Shown here: positions 20,387 to 30,000 of the stretch, in pieces | Layout: each line of letters starts with the position of its first letter | Numbering within the stretch: the stretch's first letter is position 1 | NCBI GenBank assembly: GCA_945859605.1 | Contig: OX243816.1 | Span: forward strand, 34,152,580-34,216,579 | DNA from: Lumbricus rubellus | Lineage: Eukaryota > Annelida > Clitellata > Crassiclitellata > Lumbricidae | DNA length: 64,000 bases | Reading direction: 5' to 3' | Program-made: the position numbers and the translations under genes | The notes under the pieces: model-generated | Database searches by the model: none | What the model was told of the DNA's origin: nothing | Seen by the model: only the letters and a program-made list of their open reading frames with translations

Positions 20387-23029
20387 TTGATTGATTGATT
20401 TATTTATTGCAGCCATTGTTCTGATGGGTGAACCGAAGAGATGGGAATCAGCGCTCCAGATAATCCTTGACCTTCTAAGGACTGATGGTCAACCAGACAA
20501 ATCTTCCTACGTTCCAAACAGTCAACTTCCGGTAGTCGCTTGCAACATGGACTTGCAGTTCAAGGACCGAGCGGCCATGCCTAGGTACATGTAGTACGCG
20601 TGCATAATGAATCTACTATTGGCGCTACATAAAGAAATAATTAATCCAAACAGATACATAGTCATAACTCAGTTGCTGCTTTTTCTTCTTCTGCCTGTCA
20701 GTCCTTTCGCCCGTCCGTCCGTTCGTCCTCCATTCGTCCGTCCTACTGCCGTTAGTTTGTCTGTTTGTCCGTCCGTCCGTTTGTCCGCTCGTCCGTCCGT
20801 CCGTTAGCTCATTAGTCCGTCCGTTGGTTAGTCCGTCTGGTCATCCGTTAGTCTGTTAGTCTGTCCGCTAGAGCGGCTAGACAGTCCGTTCTTTAGTCCG
20901 TTCGCTACTCATTAGTTATAGGCTAATTCAGTCATTCGTTTGATATTTCCTTTTGTCTTATTTTTGTTAGTTCTTTGCCTTTATGTCCGTCTGTCTGTCT
21001 TTTCTGTCTCTGTGTGTCTTTCTATCTGTCTCTGTCTGTCTGCGTCTTGATTATTGCTCCATAACAACTTTCTTTGTTTCATTGGTCTGCGTAGGTTTGG
21101 CCATGGAGCTTTCTTGGTCTGCCTTGAAGCACTCTACAAGGTAAGCCATCGCGAAGTTTCTTTGTCCATTCGCTAGAGGCGCCAACTGCATTACGTGGCA
21201 AGTTCCTCTGGTTTTAGAGCGCTTCTGATGCATTGTGAGCATTATCATAAATTAATTAATTTTTTCAATACAAAATAACGGAAAATATTGTAAATAATTG
21301 CGCCAGCTTTCAAAGTTGTCAATGATGTTGCCACAATTTTTTTTTTATTTCGTGACGTCGAGCTATTGGTTTTTCCGCATGCAATATTGCAAACAATGAT
21401 AACGTGAAAAGTTTGAGTGGAAAAAAGCCATCATTTTCGATTTAAGCTGGGCCACAGGCTGATGGAAAATATACTATGGCAACAAAATAAAATTTCTTTT
21501 ACGTAAAAATGAAGTTAGCCTACAACTGACTCATTGACTAAACTTTAAACAGGTTTCACGATTTGTCCGACCCTACACTGTAGACATACCGGTTTTCATA
21601 CTTGCTGGCAGGCATGAAATCACGCACGCATTTAAAAAACATTAATGGTTCTTTCTCTTTGATGCTGTTCACAAAAACCACAATGGTACGGAAATTTCAA
21701 GTTAAAAAACGCACCATAGCATTCGCCAGAGGCGCCAGAATCGCTAAATTGCATGCAATGGTCACTGGCCAGATGACTCAGTTTGGTAAAGTTGCTTGTA
21801 GTCCTCACCAGTGGCGCCAGAATCGTTTTATTCGTTGTTTTCACGCACGACCTGTTCTTCGATGTGTTCCGCTAGAAATTGACGGGTGATGATCTACTGT
21901 ACACCGCCCTAATCGGGAAGCCAAGCGAGATAACGTTTCGGTTCGCTGAACACGTGCTGGCCAGAGAGAGCCGACGATTGGGTCATTCGGAGCCGATAAA
22001 GACGATGTACTTGGTCGGGTAAGAACTAAGAACTAAGAACTAAGAACTAAGAATTAAGAACGACCTTCTGTCTGCTTCTGATGATGTGTTATTGTGTTGT
22101 CCAGTATCGATTTAGACGTTGAACTTTATAATAATTGTATTGCATAGACCTGTGCAGTGACGGCGCTATAGTAGCTATACGATTTCAGCATCTGGGTCAT
22201 GGGAGCTATTCAGCAGGTCGAAGAAATAAATTGTAAAAATATATAGAAAATTTCCAAGGAGTTTAGGCAGGTCGTAAGTCAAGTCAAGAGTAAAATAGAC
22301 AGGTCAACATTTGACCTCATTTAGGTCATTTAATGACCTATGGTGGCGCCGCCAGTGAACCTATGCGAGATTTTGGCAAGTAGGCTACCGTTTGTTGAGG
22401 ATAAATGATGCTAAGAGCCTACCTAAGACAAATAGCATGATGACGAAGGCGAAGTTGATGACGACAGCGTCTACGACGACGACGATGATGATGATTATCA
22501 TTATCATTATCATTATCGTGATTACTGCTATGATTATGGTGATGATGATGATGACGACGACGACGATTATGATATCTGATGTTTCACTGCTTTCAGCGAT
22601 ACACCGGAAGTCGACATCGCCGGATGTAATCTCTACCAGAAATATCTCGACCGATCGAAGGAGAATCGTCGAACGAATAATTCCACCGACGATGATGATT
22701 CTTCTTCAACCGCAGAACAATCGCAACAACAACAACAACAACAACAACAGCTGCACGATCTTCTCGACCCCCACCTCCCTGAAAGCCGCAACGTACCCTC
22801 GTATGCTTCCTTCAACCCGCAGACCATCGAGAGGGTAGTACCCCTGCTCGTCTGCACCGGGGTCTACAGGCACGGGACGGACCAGGAGCCGGGGGTGGCA
22901 GACGGGAGATGGCATCACGGACACAGAGACTTTCCGAAGAACGCCGAACTTGATAGACCGGCGAAAATCTGTAGCGATGTCGACCTTGCGATTGACTACA
23001 TTCTTGAGAGGGAGAACTACAAGTGCTGA
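16884..23029 (+). CDS. HDHD5: HDHD5 (CECR5) HAD-superfamily protein, 5' end missing
   Basis: Eight exons join in frame to give 411 residues: 16884-17078, 17901-18013, 19149-19239, 19664-19706, 20413-20584, 21095-21140, 21876-22018 and 22597-23029. Every junction is GT-AG and every phase agrees. HAD motif I is FDVDGVLARG, eight residues into the first exon. Motif II is the Thr of FVTNS, the motif III Lys is in IGKPS, and motif IV is VGDTPEVD. MGEPKRWESALQ and RFGHGAFLVCLEALY match the vertebrate HDHD5 family, a predicted mitochondrial HAD-like phosphatase of unclear substrate. The family's usual N-terminus, with its targeting peptide, is absent and must lie in an unrecognised upstream exon, because the first exon here begins at a splice acceptor. 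A nine-residue poly-Gln run interrupts the variable loop before the C-terminal VCTGVY segment. Introns carry a MITE, a long hairpin and GAT/GATT repeats. Confidence 0.93.
17300..17450. mobile_element. hAT-like MITE, copy 2 (in HDHD5 intron)
   Basis: It begins CAGCGCCTAAAGTGT and ends ACTTTAAACCCTG. It shares 'GGACGCCGTTCATGACCGTCC' type internal sequence with the element at 5300-5477. No clear target duplication remains, so it is probably older or its ends are eroded. Confidence 0.75.
17901..18013 (+). CDS. HDHD5: HDHD5 exon 'VYPEQMIQAPCPLKMF'
   Basis: The acceptor is TTTCAG and the donor is GCAGA|GTATCC, leaving 37 codons plus two bases. It aligns with the human segment ending VSGQGP (here IVGQGN). 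Confidence 0.9.
18104..18214. repeat. 111-bp intronic hairpin with 51-nt arms
   Basis: Arm 18104-18154 and arm 18164-18214 are inverse complements at 44 of 51 positions, with a 9 nt loop, AAAATTTTC. A separate 23 bp palindrome centred on TTATTAAATAA (about 18055-18077) lies just upstream. It could be a palindromic MITE or a pre-miRNA-like transcript of the HDHD5 intron; sequence alone does not decide. Confidence 0.8.
19149..19239 (+). CDS. HDHD5: HDHD5 exon 'LGFKRICTIEEVAAAYP'
   Basis: The acceptor TTCAG and donor ATT|GTGAGT bound one base plus 30 codons. LGFKRICTIEEV and PLLDMVDHD match the human LGFRNVVTVDEL and PLLDMVDLE region. Confidence 0.93.
19273..19440. repeat. GAT/GATGGT trinucleotide repeat in HDHD5 intron
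   Basis: A pure GAT run is followed by diverged GATGACGGTGAT units continuing to about 19510. Confidence 0.9.
19664..19706 (+). CDS. HDHD5: HDHD5 43-nt microexon
   Basis: The acceptor is CTTTTAG and the donor is GAAG|GTGAGC. It gives 14 codons plus one base (AKFGYQETPFQRVE), matching the human PLPRNDFPRIEG stretch. Confidence 0.88.
19775..19865 (+). mobile_element. Degenerate SINE fragment
   Basis: 'GGGGTTCGATTTTTCACTTGCG' followed by 'GGAACCTTAAGCAATTCCTTCAC' resembles the B-box-to-body part of the tRNA-like SINE. It is strongly diverged. Confidence 0.4.
20225..20405. repeat. GATT/GACT tetranucleotide repeat
   Basis: TTGA and CTGA units alternate in blocks up to a few bases before the next HDHD5 acceptor, so the repeat supplies that intron's 3' pyrimidine context. 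Confidence 0.92.
20413..20584 (+). CDS. HDHD5: HDHD5 exon 'AIVLMGEPKRWESALQ'
   Basis: The acceptor TTGCAG abuts the GATT repeat; the donor is CTAG|GTACAT. It has 172 nt. MGEPKRWES, PVVACNMDLQF and AAMPR are strongly conserved HDHD5 segments. Confidence 0.94.
20705..20890. repeat. GTCC tetranucleotide tract in HDHD5 intron
   Basis: GTCCGTCC units with GTTAGTCC and GTTTGTCC variants, trailing into CTGTCTGT sequence near 20990. Confidence 0.85.
21095..21140 (+). CDS. HDHD5: HDHD5 46-nt microexon 'RFGHGAFLVCLEALYK'
   Basis: The acceptor is CGTAG and the donor is AAG|GTAAGC. It encodes the near-invariant RFGHGxFLxCLE segment of the family. Confidence 0.93.
21876..22018 (+). CDS. HDHD5: HDHD5 exon with HAD motif III and start of motif IV
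   Basis: The acceptor is CGCTAG and the donor is GG|GTAAGA. It has 47 codons plus two bases. The Lys of IGKPS is the motif III residue, and the exon ends within the VG(D) of motif IV. Confidence 0.93.
22597..23029 (+). CDS. HDHD5: HDHD5 last exon with poly-Gln insert
   Basis: The acceptor is TTTCAG. The exon completes VGDTPEVDIAGCNLYQKYL, then an acidic/Ser region, nine Gln codons (eight CAA, one CAG), and the conserved LVCTGVY and GHRDF C-terminal segments. It ends KC-TGA. The GHRDFP segment matches the human GHRDL motif. Confidence 0.95.
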
Positions 23030-24422
23030 GGCTGTGACTACATGTATGATGTAGAAGGGAGAAGTAAATTAATGATCTTATTTAAAACAACAGTTTTTAT
23101 TGATAGAAGGTTAATGTAAAATTATAATATTATGTTGATTGAAATATGGCGCTATAAAAATCGTCTTATTATTACTATTATAATTATTGTTATAATGATA
23201 GTAATAATAACAATAATAATTATTATTCTATTTATTTATATTTATTGTTTATAATCATTATAATTGTTGTTGTTATTAATACTATAATTATTACCATTAT
23301 TATCATAATTATTTTTATCATAGGAGATTCCAAAGATCAAGTGATATAAAAAAACTTCTCAGCTTTCTGTTATTCGGAGTGTGCAATATTTACTATTCCT
23401 AGAGCAGTTTCTTTTAGAAAGTCATGTTTTAAAAATAATAGGATCCTCGTTGTTAAAATACTTATTTAGCTCAATCCTGCCATGTGTCTTACTTAACTAT
23501 GCTGAAGTGAGAGATTGGCGAATAATGGATCTGTAATATGACAGTTGTGCTACAATAATATAAATGAAGTTTATCTGCAATAATCTGCTGATGAAAACAT
23601 TTTCTTTAAACGATCATATGTGACTGTTTTCTTAATTAAGTATTCTACAGTTGCTATTGTTTTAACTCTTTCTCTGACAAAGTGTAATTTAAGTCGCTAA
23701 ATTTTATTTGCATCACTGAATGATGTCTTTCATCAGCATTCTCTTTAACTGATTACATGCAGAAAATTAGAGGCCAACTGAGCATTGACTTTGAATTGCT
23801 AATAATTATATGCTTAGTGTAATGAGATCCTGCAGAAACATACTTGCCAAAAGGGTATATAATATATATTTTAATGTATTTACACATGTACATTGTACAA
23901 ACATTGTACATATAATTATAATGTACATAGACAACACTAACGTGAGATTACAAACCTCGATATAACTGCACTTATTTATTATTCAATATTGAAGTTAATT
24001 AATTCTATTTTTGGAGGTATATATATGAATTGTTTGGTATATATATGAATTGTTTGACGTATAGGCCTACTTATTTTAATATTTTAATTGTTACTTTCTG
24101 CGACGCCGGTTACATTTTGCCATTTCAAATCACATGTTACATTTTGCCATTTCAAATCACATGTTAAATTTTGCCATTTCAAATCACATGTTACATTTTG
24201 CCATTTCAAATCACATGTTTGTCATTTTATACAAAGTTCAACATTCCCATAAAAACAATGTGATGGTGCAACAGCAGCAACATTTTCGTTGCATGTATAA
24301 GTGCTTTAAAAAATTTCTCTGTAATTAGGCTACTGCACGTTTCAACTGATAAGACAATAGCGGCGTTTCACGTGTAAATTGTTGTGTACATAATTTAGAG
24401 ACATTGTCGCATGGGTAATAAA
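23030..24422 (+). other. HDHD5 3' flank / probable 3' UTR
   Basis: AT-rich non-coding sequence with (ATT/AAT)n patches at 23165-23320. The first AATAAA noted after the stop is at 24417-24422, so a polyadenylation site may lie about 1.4 kb downstream, unless a variant signal is used earlier. Confidence 0.35.
24112..24218. repeat. 27-bp tandem repeat, four copies
   Basis: Four near-identical units of CACATGTTACATTTTGCCAT plus TTCAAAT occur; one unit reads TTAAATT. Confidence 0.93.
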
Positions 24423-24662
24423 CAAAAATGCAAGTCATTCGTCCGTTTTGTTTTGCTGTTTTGTTATAACGGAAACGTTCTGACCAGAACTTTGTTGATG
24501 TTGCTGTGGAACTTCTTCAATTATTGCGTTAGACAAAAACTGATCTTAAAAGGTATTTAAATTTCATAAATGACCAACTCTGCCATCTATGTATGATTGT
24601 GAGTATGTATGCATGTATGCATGCATGTACGATTTGTATCATGTATGTATGTATGCATGTAT

Positions 24663-24775
24663 GTGAGTGAAGGACTTGCTGAAAATCCCTATGAGGCGAC
24701 TTGAGGTGTATTCGAACCTACAACCTTCCGACTGCAAGGCAACAAACTTACCAACTATACCATGCACCGCGCCTC
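24663..24775 (-). mobile_element. tRNA-like SINE, 3'-truncated copy
   Basis: Read on the - strand it has the CGCGGTGCATGGTATAG head, a GTTCGAA-like B box inverted as ATTCGAACC, and the body 'AGTCCTTCAC'-like sequence. The 3' half is missing. It sits between two runs of GTATGCAT-type repeats. Confidence 0.75.
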
Positions 24776-26556
24776 GCAAGCTCAATATTTATAATATGTT
24801 GACAATATTATGTTATAGGCACATCACAAACTGGACACGATGCTTACAATGAAGCATTCACAAATATTTTTATTCCTGTTGAACAATAATAATTATTTTA
24901 AACCTAAACGACGTATATAACACACACACACACACACACAAATACAATTTCACATATCTGCAAATTTGAATTGATTAAATAACATTTAATTTATTCACAT
25001 AATACAAAGATAAATTAATTAGACGATAGATAGTCTCCGTTATTATCTTGAACTAAAACAATTGTTTTAGACCTGCATTTTGGCACGCACCAACAACTGT
25101 TGGACGCTATCCAAACGAAATGCACATGCACTTAAATCTGCGTCTTGAACAAGAAGCATAGCCTATACTTGAGATCAACCAAGTAAAGTGCATCAGCTTT
25201 AAACCAAGCAACTTATGCACGATGTATACGAACTTGAAACCATGCGACTGGTATAACATGAATACCTGACTTGAAACAATGCAACCTACACTGTACATAA
25301 TAGGTGTATTATTTTATGGTAGCATTAGGTCTTAAATCCCTGTCAACTGCTGCATGGACAAATACAGATACGTATTTCAAGAGTTCTGCCACACCAAGCG
25401 CCTAACCAAAGCAGTCACAATGAATACCTCGGCGGCACACTGTCGGTGAGAAGGACAGACGACGAGGGAGCGAAGCATAGTCATCCTCCCTTAAATGTCT
25501 CGACTTAGACTTGTGTCTAAGGTTCGCAAGGCTGCCTATTATAAGGCCATGCATTGCATTGCCAGTGCGGTCTCTCGCACCTGCTTAAGGACCATGCAGG
25601 CCATTCATGCCTATAGTTCGAAGTGATAGAGTCAAACTTAAAACAGTTTTCGACTTGCAGATCATAAATTATCATCCTTAGACAGTTCAATCAACATTAA
25701 TTGCTGCTTAAACCGCTGCTAACTACATGTATTTGATACGAACTCATTCATTTCCATGCAGGTGATGGGCTTCCTCAGTGTATGGACTTTAGAACCATCA
25801 GATCCATTTTCAGAACAGCGATCGTCAATTATAGATCCATCACTATAATACCATTACCACAGCCATGCATGCAGAGTCACCGCAGGAAGTTAAGAACCAC
25901 TATACCACATACATGCAGTAACAGAGCAGCTTCTGCCCACAAGTGCCACCACCGTCGGTTCCTATACTACAAGTAACCTCTATTCTTTTTCTCCTGAACT
26001 CTGGTGGCACTTATGACGACGTGTATACCTGATTCGGTTGCATGCATGGTTGGTGTCTTTATCCATAAACGCAGATGTTTTGGTATAGGATGAATGGTTC
26101 TTCAGTAAACGTTCCGGTTGACTTAAAACATAAAAAGTCACGATTAACACCTGCAGTCAAGACGATTCCTTTCTTCAGCAATATGGTCTGTCCAATTAGC
26201 CAGCATGCTTCTGCAAAGGATATTTCTCTAGCGCCTGCAGCGATCGCCTTGTCGTTTTCTCACGAATTACGACATTGGCTGCCTGTATATCCTACATAAT
26301 ATTGTCCACAGAACCACTGAACCAATAGCCGGTTGGTTCTCTGACGGAATATGCACAAAATTACGCTGGAACCATTTCGAAGATTGTATACAGAGTCAGA
26401 TCAGACCCAATCTAAGTTTGCAGTGCAATGTGTACGCCTTCACAATGTGTACGCCTTCAGTGTCTCTGTCTCGGCGGTCGAATGAGTGAATCGAGTATTT
26501 ATCACCAACTATATATGTATCGTTGGAGAGAATATGCAATTGTGTCACTGTTTACT
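24776..26556. other. Intergenic between HDHD5 and GATA 3' ends
   Basis: The two genes converge here. A CA microsatellite lies at 24921-24941. No exon, element or RNA gene could be supported in the remainder; short ORFs show no domain. Confidence 0.45.
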
Positions 26557-27054
26557 TCAGATCTGACAGGATGAGTTCGCTGTTGACGGTGGAGGTGGTG
26601 GAGGTGGTGGCGGAAGACCGAATCGCGAGGACGAAGCAAGTCCGGGAAATCCGTTTCCGAAGTACGCTCCCAAACCGGAAGCCGTCTGGAGCGAGAAGTT
26701 GCCCGGATATCCGGTGTTGATGGAGTTCTGCGCAAACGCGTGCGTCTGCGCAGATGCCATGAGCGAGTCGGAAAACGATGACGTCACTCCGTACTGCGCC
26801 ATCTGGTGCGGGATCGGTGGTGGAGCGGCGTGGAATGATCCAGCGAATCCGGAAGCTGCGGCGGAAGTGGACTGGTGGAAGCCGTGGTGGTGGTGGTGGT
26901 GGTGGAATGGAGGCTTGTCGTAGAGGATTGTGGGAGCGGACAGCTGGAGCGGATTTCCGTTCTCACCGTTGCGTCGGTGTCGCTTGCTCTTTGTCGACAA
27001 CTTCCGGTTTCTCGTCTGGATTCCTTCCTTCTTCATCGTGATTGGTCGGTTGAC
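26557..27054 (-). CDS. GATA1/2/3: GATA last exon: basic tail and C-terminus
   Basis: The acceptor TTTCCAG precedes GTC AAC CGA CCA. It has 165 codons plus TGA. It starts with the DNA-binding basic tail, then carries KSKRHRR, His7, Ala/Ser/Pro-rich sequence and Pro9, ending SSCQI. Confidence 0.95.
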   Translation of the reverse strand, partial: VNRPITMKKEGIQTRNRKLSTKSKRHRRNGENGNPLQLSAPTILYDKPPFHHHHHHHGFHQSTSAAASGFAGSFHAAPPPIPHQMAQYGVTSSFSDSLMASAQTHAFAQNSINTGYPGNFSLQTASGLGAYFGNGFPGLASSSRFGLPPPPPPPPPSTANSSCQI

Positions 27055-30000
27055 CTGGAAACGGAAACGGAAGTGAAACTTGTCATCAGAGACATAATTA
27101 AAATGCGGATGGACGGCATTATAATTAATTTGTGGGTCACGATGGTATTGTTGGGATATGCTCCAGTGGCTTAGCAAGGTTTTTTTTGGGGGGGGCCCTT
27201 TGTGCAGGGCTTGCGCTGTGCATGGGCTCCTTCAATGTTTGAGCACCATGATTTCAAACAATATGGCTGTGCAAAAGCGACTGGTTTTTTCGATAGACTA
27301 TTTGCATAGACCTGTATAGCTCGCACTCGAAATTAAATGTTAAAATTACCTTAGGTCCTATTTAAATCTGTATTATTTTATCCCGTTTGGCTCTATAAAA
27401 CATTTTCTGTTTCTGATGGCTGCCAGAGTACTGAACAAAAAGTATCGGTAAACATCGTTCATCTCTTGTAGTATGAATTATAACTATCCACAGTGAAATT
27501 CTATCAAACAGTTGGGTTAAGAAAGGCACATGTGCAAACATACAGAGAAACACACAAAGAGACATCCAGTATAGGAATAAAAGAATTGGCAGACACGGAC
27601 GGAAAAATTCGATGGATGAGGATTTCATATATATATATAATATTTATAATATATATATATATATAATATATATAGAGCTGCCTCTCGGAAACCTGGAATA
27701 TCGCATCCTCTGCTAAAAACGGCTCCCAAAATATTTGCTTAAGGTAGATATAACAATAGCGCCATTTAATACGGGATACCTGGCGTGTATATACGCAATT
27801 GGATGTCAGGTCTGCCCTCCCAGGCACTTCTGTTGTATCAGCCAGCCATAAGTGATATACTGTGACGTAGGCTGAGGTATATAAAGAAAGGCCTCGTCAG
27901 ACCCCAAGCTGTGTATACGGAAACGTGAACCAAAGATTTGGTTTCATCGTGCTCAAAAATGACACGCAAAGAAAAGATGTGGCCCCATCCATGCATCAGG
28001 CCCTAAATGATACAGATATAAGTTGGTAATGAGAAGGCATTATAATGATCCAGTGCACGTGTATATGATACAGAAGAATAAAGCAAAAAGGTGTGGCCTC
28101 ATCATGCAACCCCAAATGGTACGCATAAATAAATAAAGGATCTGGCCATAAAAAAACGAAAACATAAGTAAGTAAAGGTCTTAGGTTCCACTTGCTGTGG
28201 AAACTGAATGCAGGGATACGACCTCACTAGGCCTCAAAAGATATATGGACAAGGCCTCATCAGGTTTTACGAGATATGAAACATATAATTATGCCTAAAG
28301 CAAGTATAAATACTGATAATTATTGTCTTGTATTAATGCATTGAAAGCCTTACACAAAGATGAGAACTTGCTACAAAGTCCATACAGTGTAAGCAGTTTT
28401 AAAATTAGACAATAACAAAGGAATAGTTTTGATAAGTAACGACAATAATTGTTATAAAATTTAAGCATGTTATTAACCTAAGTCAACTATTATTATAATA
28501 GTTCTTACTATAGTTATAATAGTTCTTACGATAGTCTTACTTATCAAGCCTTACTTAGAAATTTCATGCCTTTGCATGGTGCATAAGATACACTGTCCTA
28601 CAGGACTTATTATAATACGTCCCTCCCTCATTTGGGTTAATATTTGAAACAACGGCTGGCCATCCGTCATCGACGCGTCATTTCATTCTACGTCATCGTT
28701 ACACGATCATTCGACGTCACATCGGCTGTCGTTATTCTGACCCCGACGGCTTGCCATATTCGCTGCAGCGTGCAGGCGTATAACAGAGCATAGACGAAGC
28801 GACATCACGCTTAACTATGGCACGCCGTCGAGGTCATAATAATGACAGCGCCGACGCTGCTTGGCGGCCCTTCATCTTCGACCCGACGTGATCTGGTCAC
28901 AGCGGACGACTTTACCGCCCAATTGGCTTCCAATTACGGGCCACGAACGCCGGACGGCCGCCGTGTTGGTCCGACGGGACCCCGCGGGGAAATCGTCCGA
29001 ATGCAGCCTACCCGTCGTCCGTGTATTGACTTAAGAGGGGCCGGGCGAGGGACGGGGAAGGAGGGGAACGAGGCGAGACCGACCGAGTCCGGGAAGGGTA
29101 CGGAACGAGCGTATCATTCGCGGCGGCGTTTCCAGTCGAATTGCGGCATTTGCATAGCGATCTAATCGCCAGGAACGATCGCCCGGTCGTACAAGATTTG
29201 GGGGAAATTAAGCGCAGCCGGGAGAGAGTGGGGGAGAGTGGGGGTGGGTGGGAGGGAGGCCGAGGGGAGGGACGTCTGTGGGACGTAATGTTCCCAAAAT
29301 TGCCGTCGAACGTCATGTCAGATCAGATCGACAGGGGGACAGAAGTTGATGGCGATTTCTGGAGCATTCAATGCATGTGTTTGAGATGACATTGCCGATA
29401 AGGGCGCATCGTGCACGCCTCTTAATTACACTAACATCCGGGCAACAACACGGAGTCACGTGACGCGTCCGGCAGCAAGAAGAAGAAACGTAAGGTCTTC
29501 GCTTATATAGGCATACTTTTCTGAACGCTTATGTAGCGCATTATAGGCTAATGGTGTCACCAGGCCCGGATCTACGGTTTTGGGGGCCCTGTGCTGATCG
29601 AATCACGGGGGCCCCTTGCAATTTTAATAAGCCAGGCAGACATACAGTAACCCGAATTTCCCGAAACACAATTTGTTAAACTTTACAGCAGATAAGAAGC
29701 AGGTAGGACAATTGTCACGAGCTCACGACTCACGCACTGACATCATAGGCGGAGTTTGGTTTCCGTTCTTGGGGGGGGGGGGGGGGTAAAAACTTGGGCT
29801 TAGGTTGGGTTGAAAACTTAGTCCAGAGCGAGCGGTGCCGAATTTTTTATCCTCGGCACAAAAGTTGATAACCTTTTTTAGTCATGAGGTTGAAATCTCA
29901 TAAAACCATGCTATTTTCTTCGCCCAAAAAGTTGATGGCCTTTTTTAGTCATGAGGTTGAAATCTCATAAAACCATAGGCCTACTATTTTCTCCGCCAAA

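Noticed and set aside
28842..29165. 107-codon ORF inside the GC-rich GATA intron block
   Set aside because: GC-rich DNA has few stops; no recognisable domain or splice context, so a regulatory reading is preferred.
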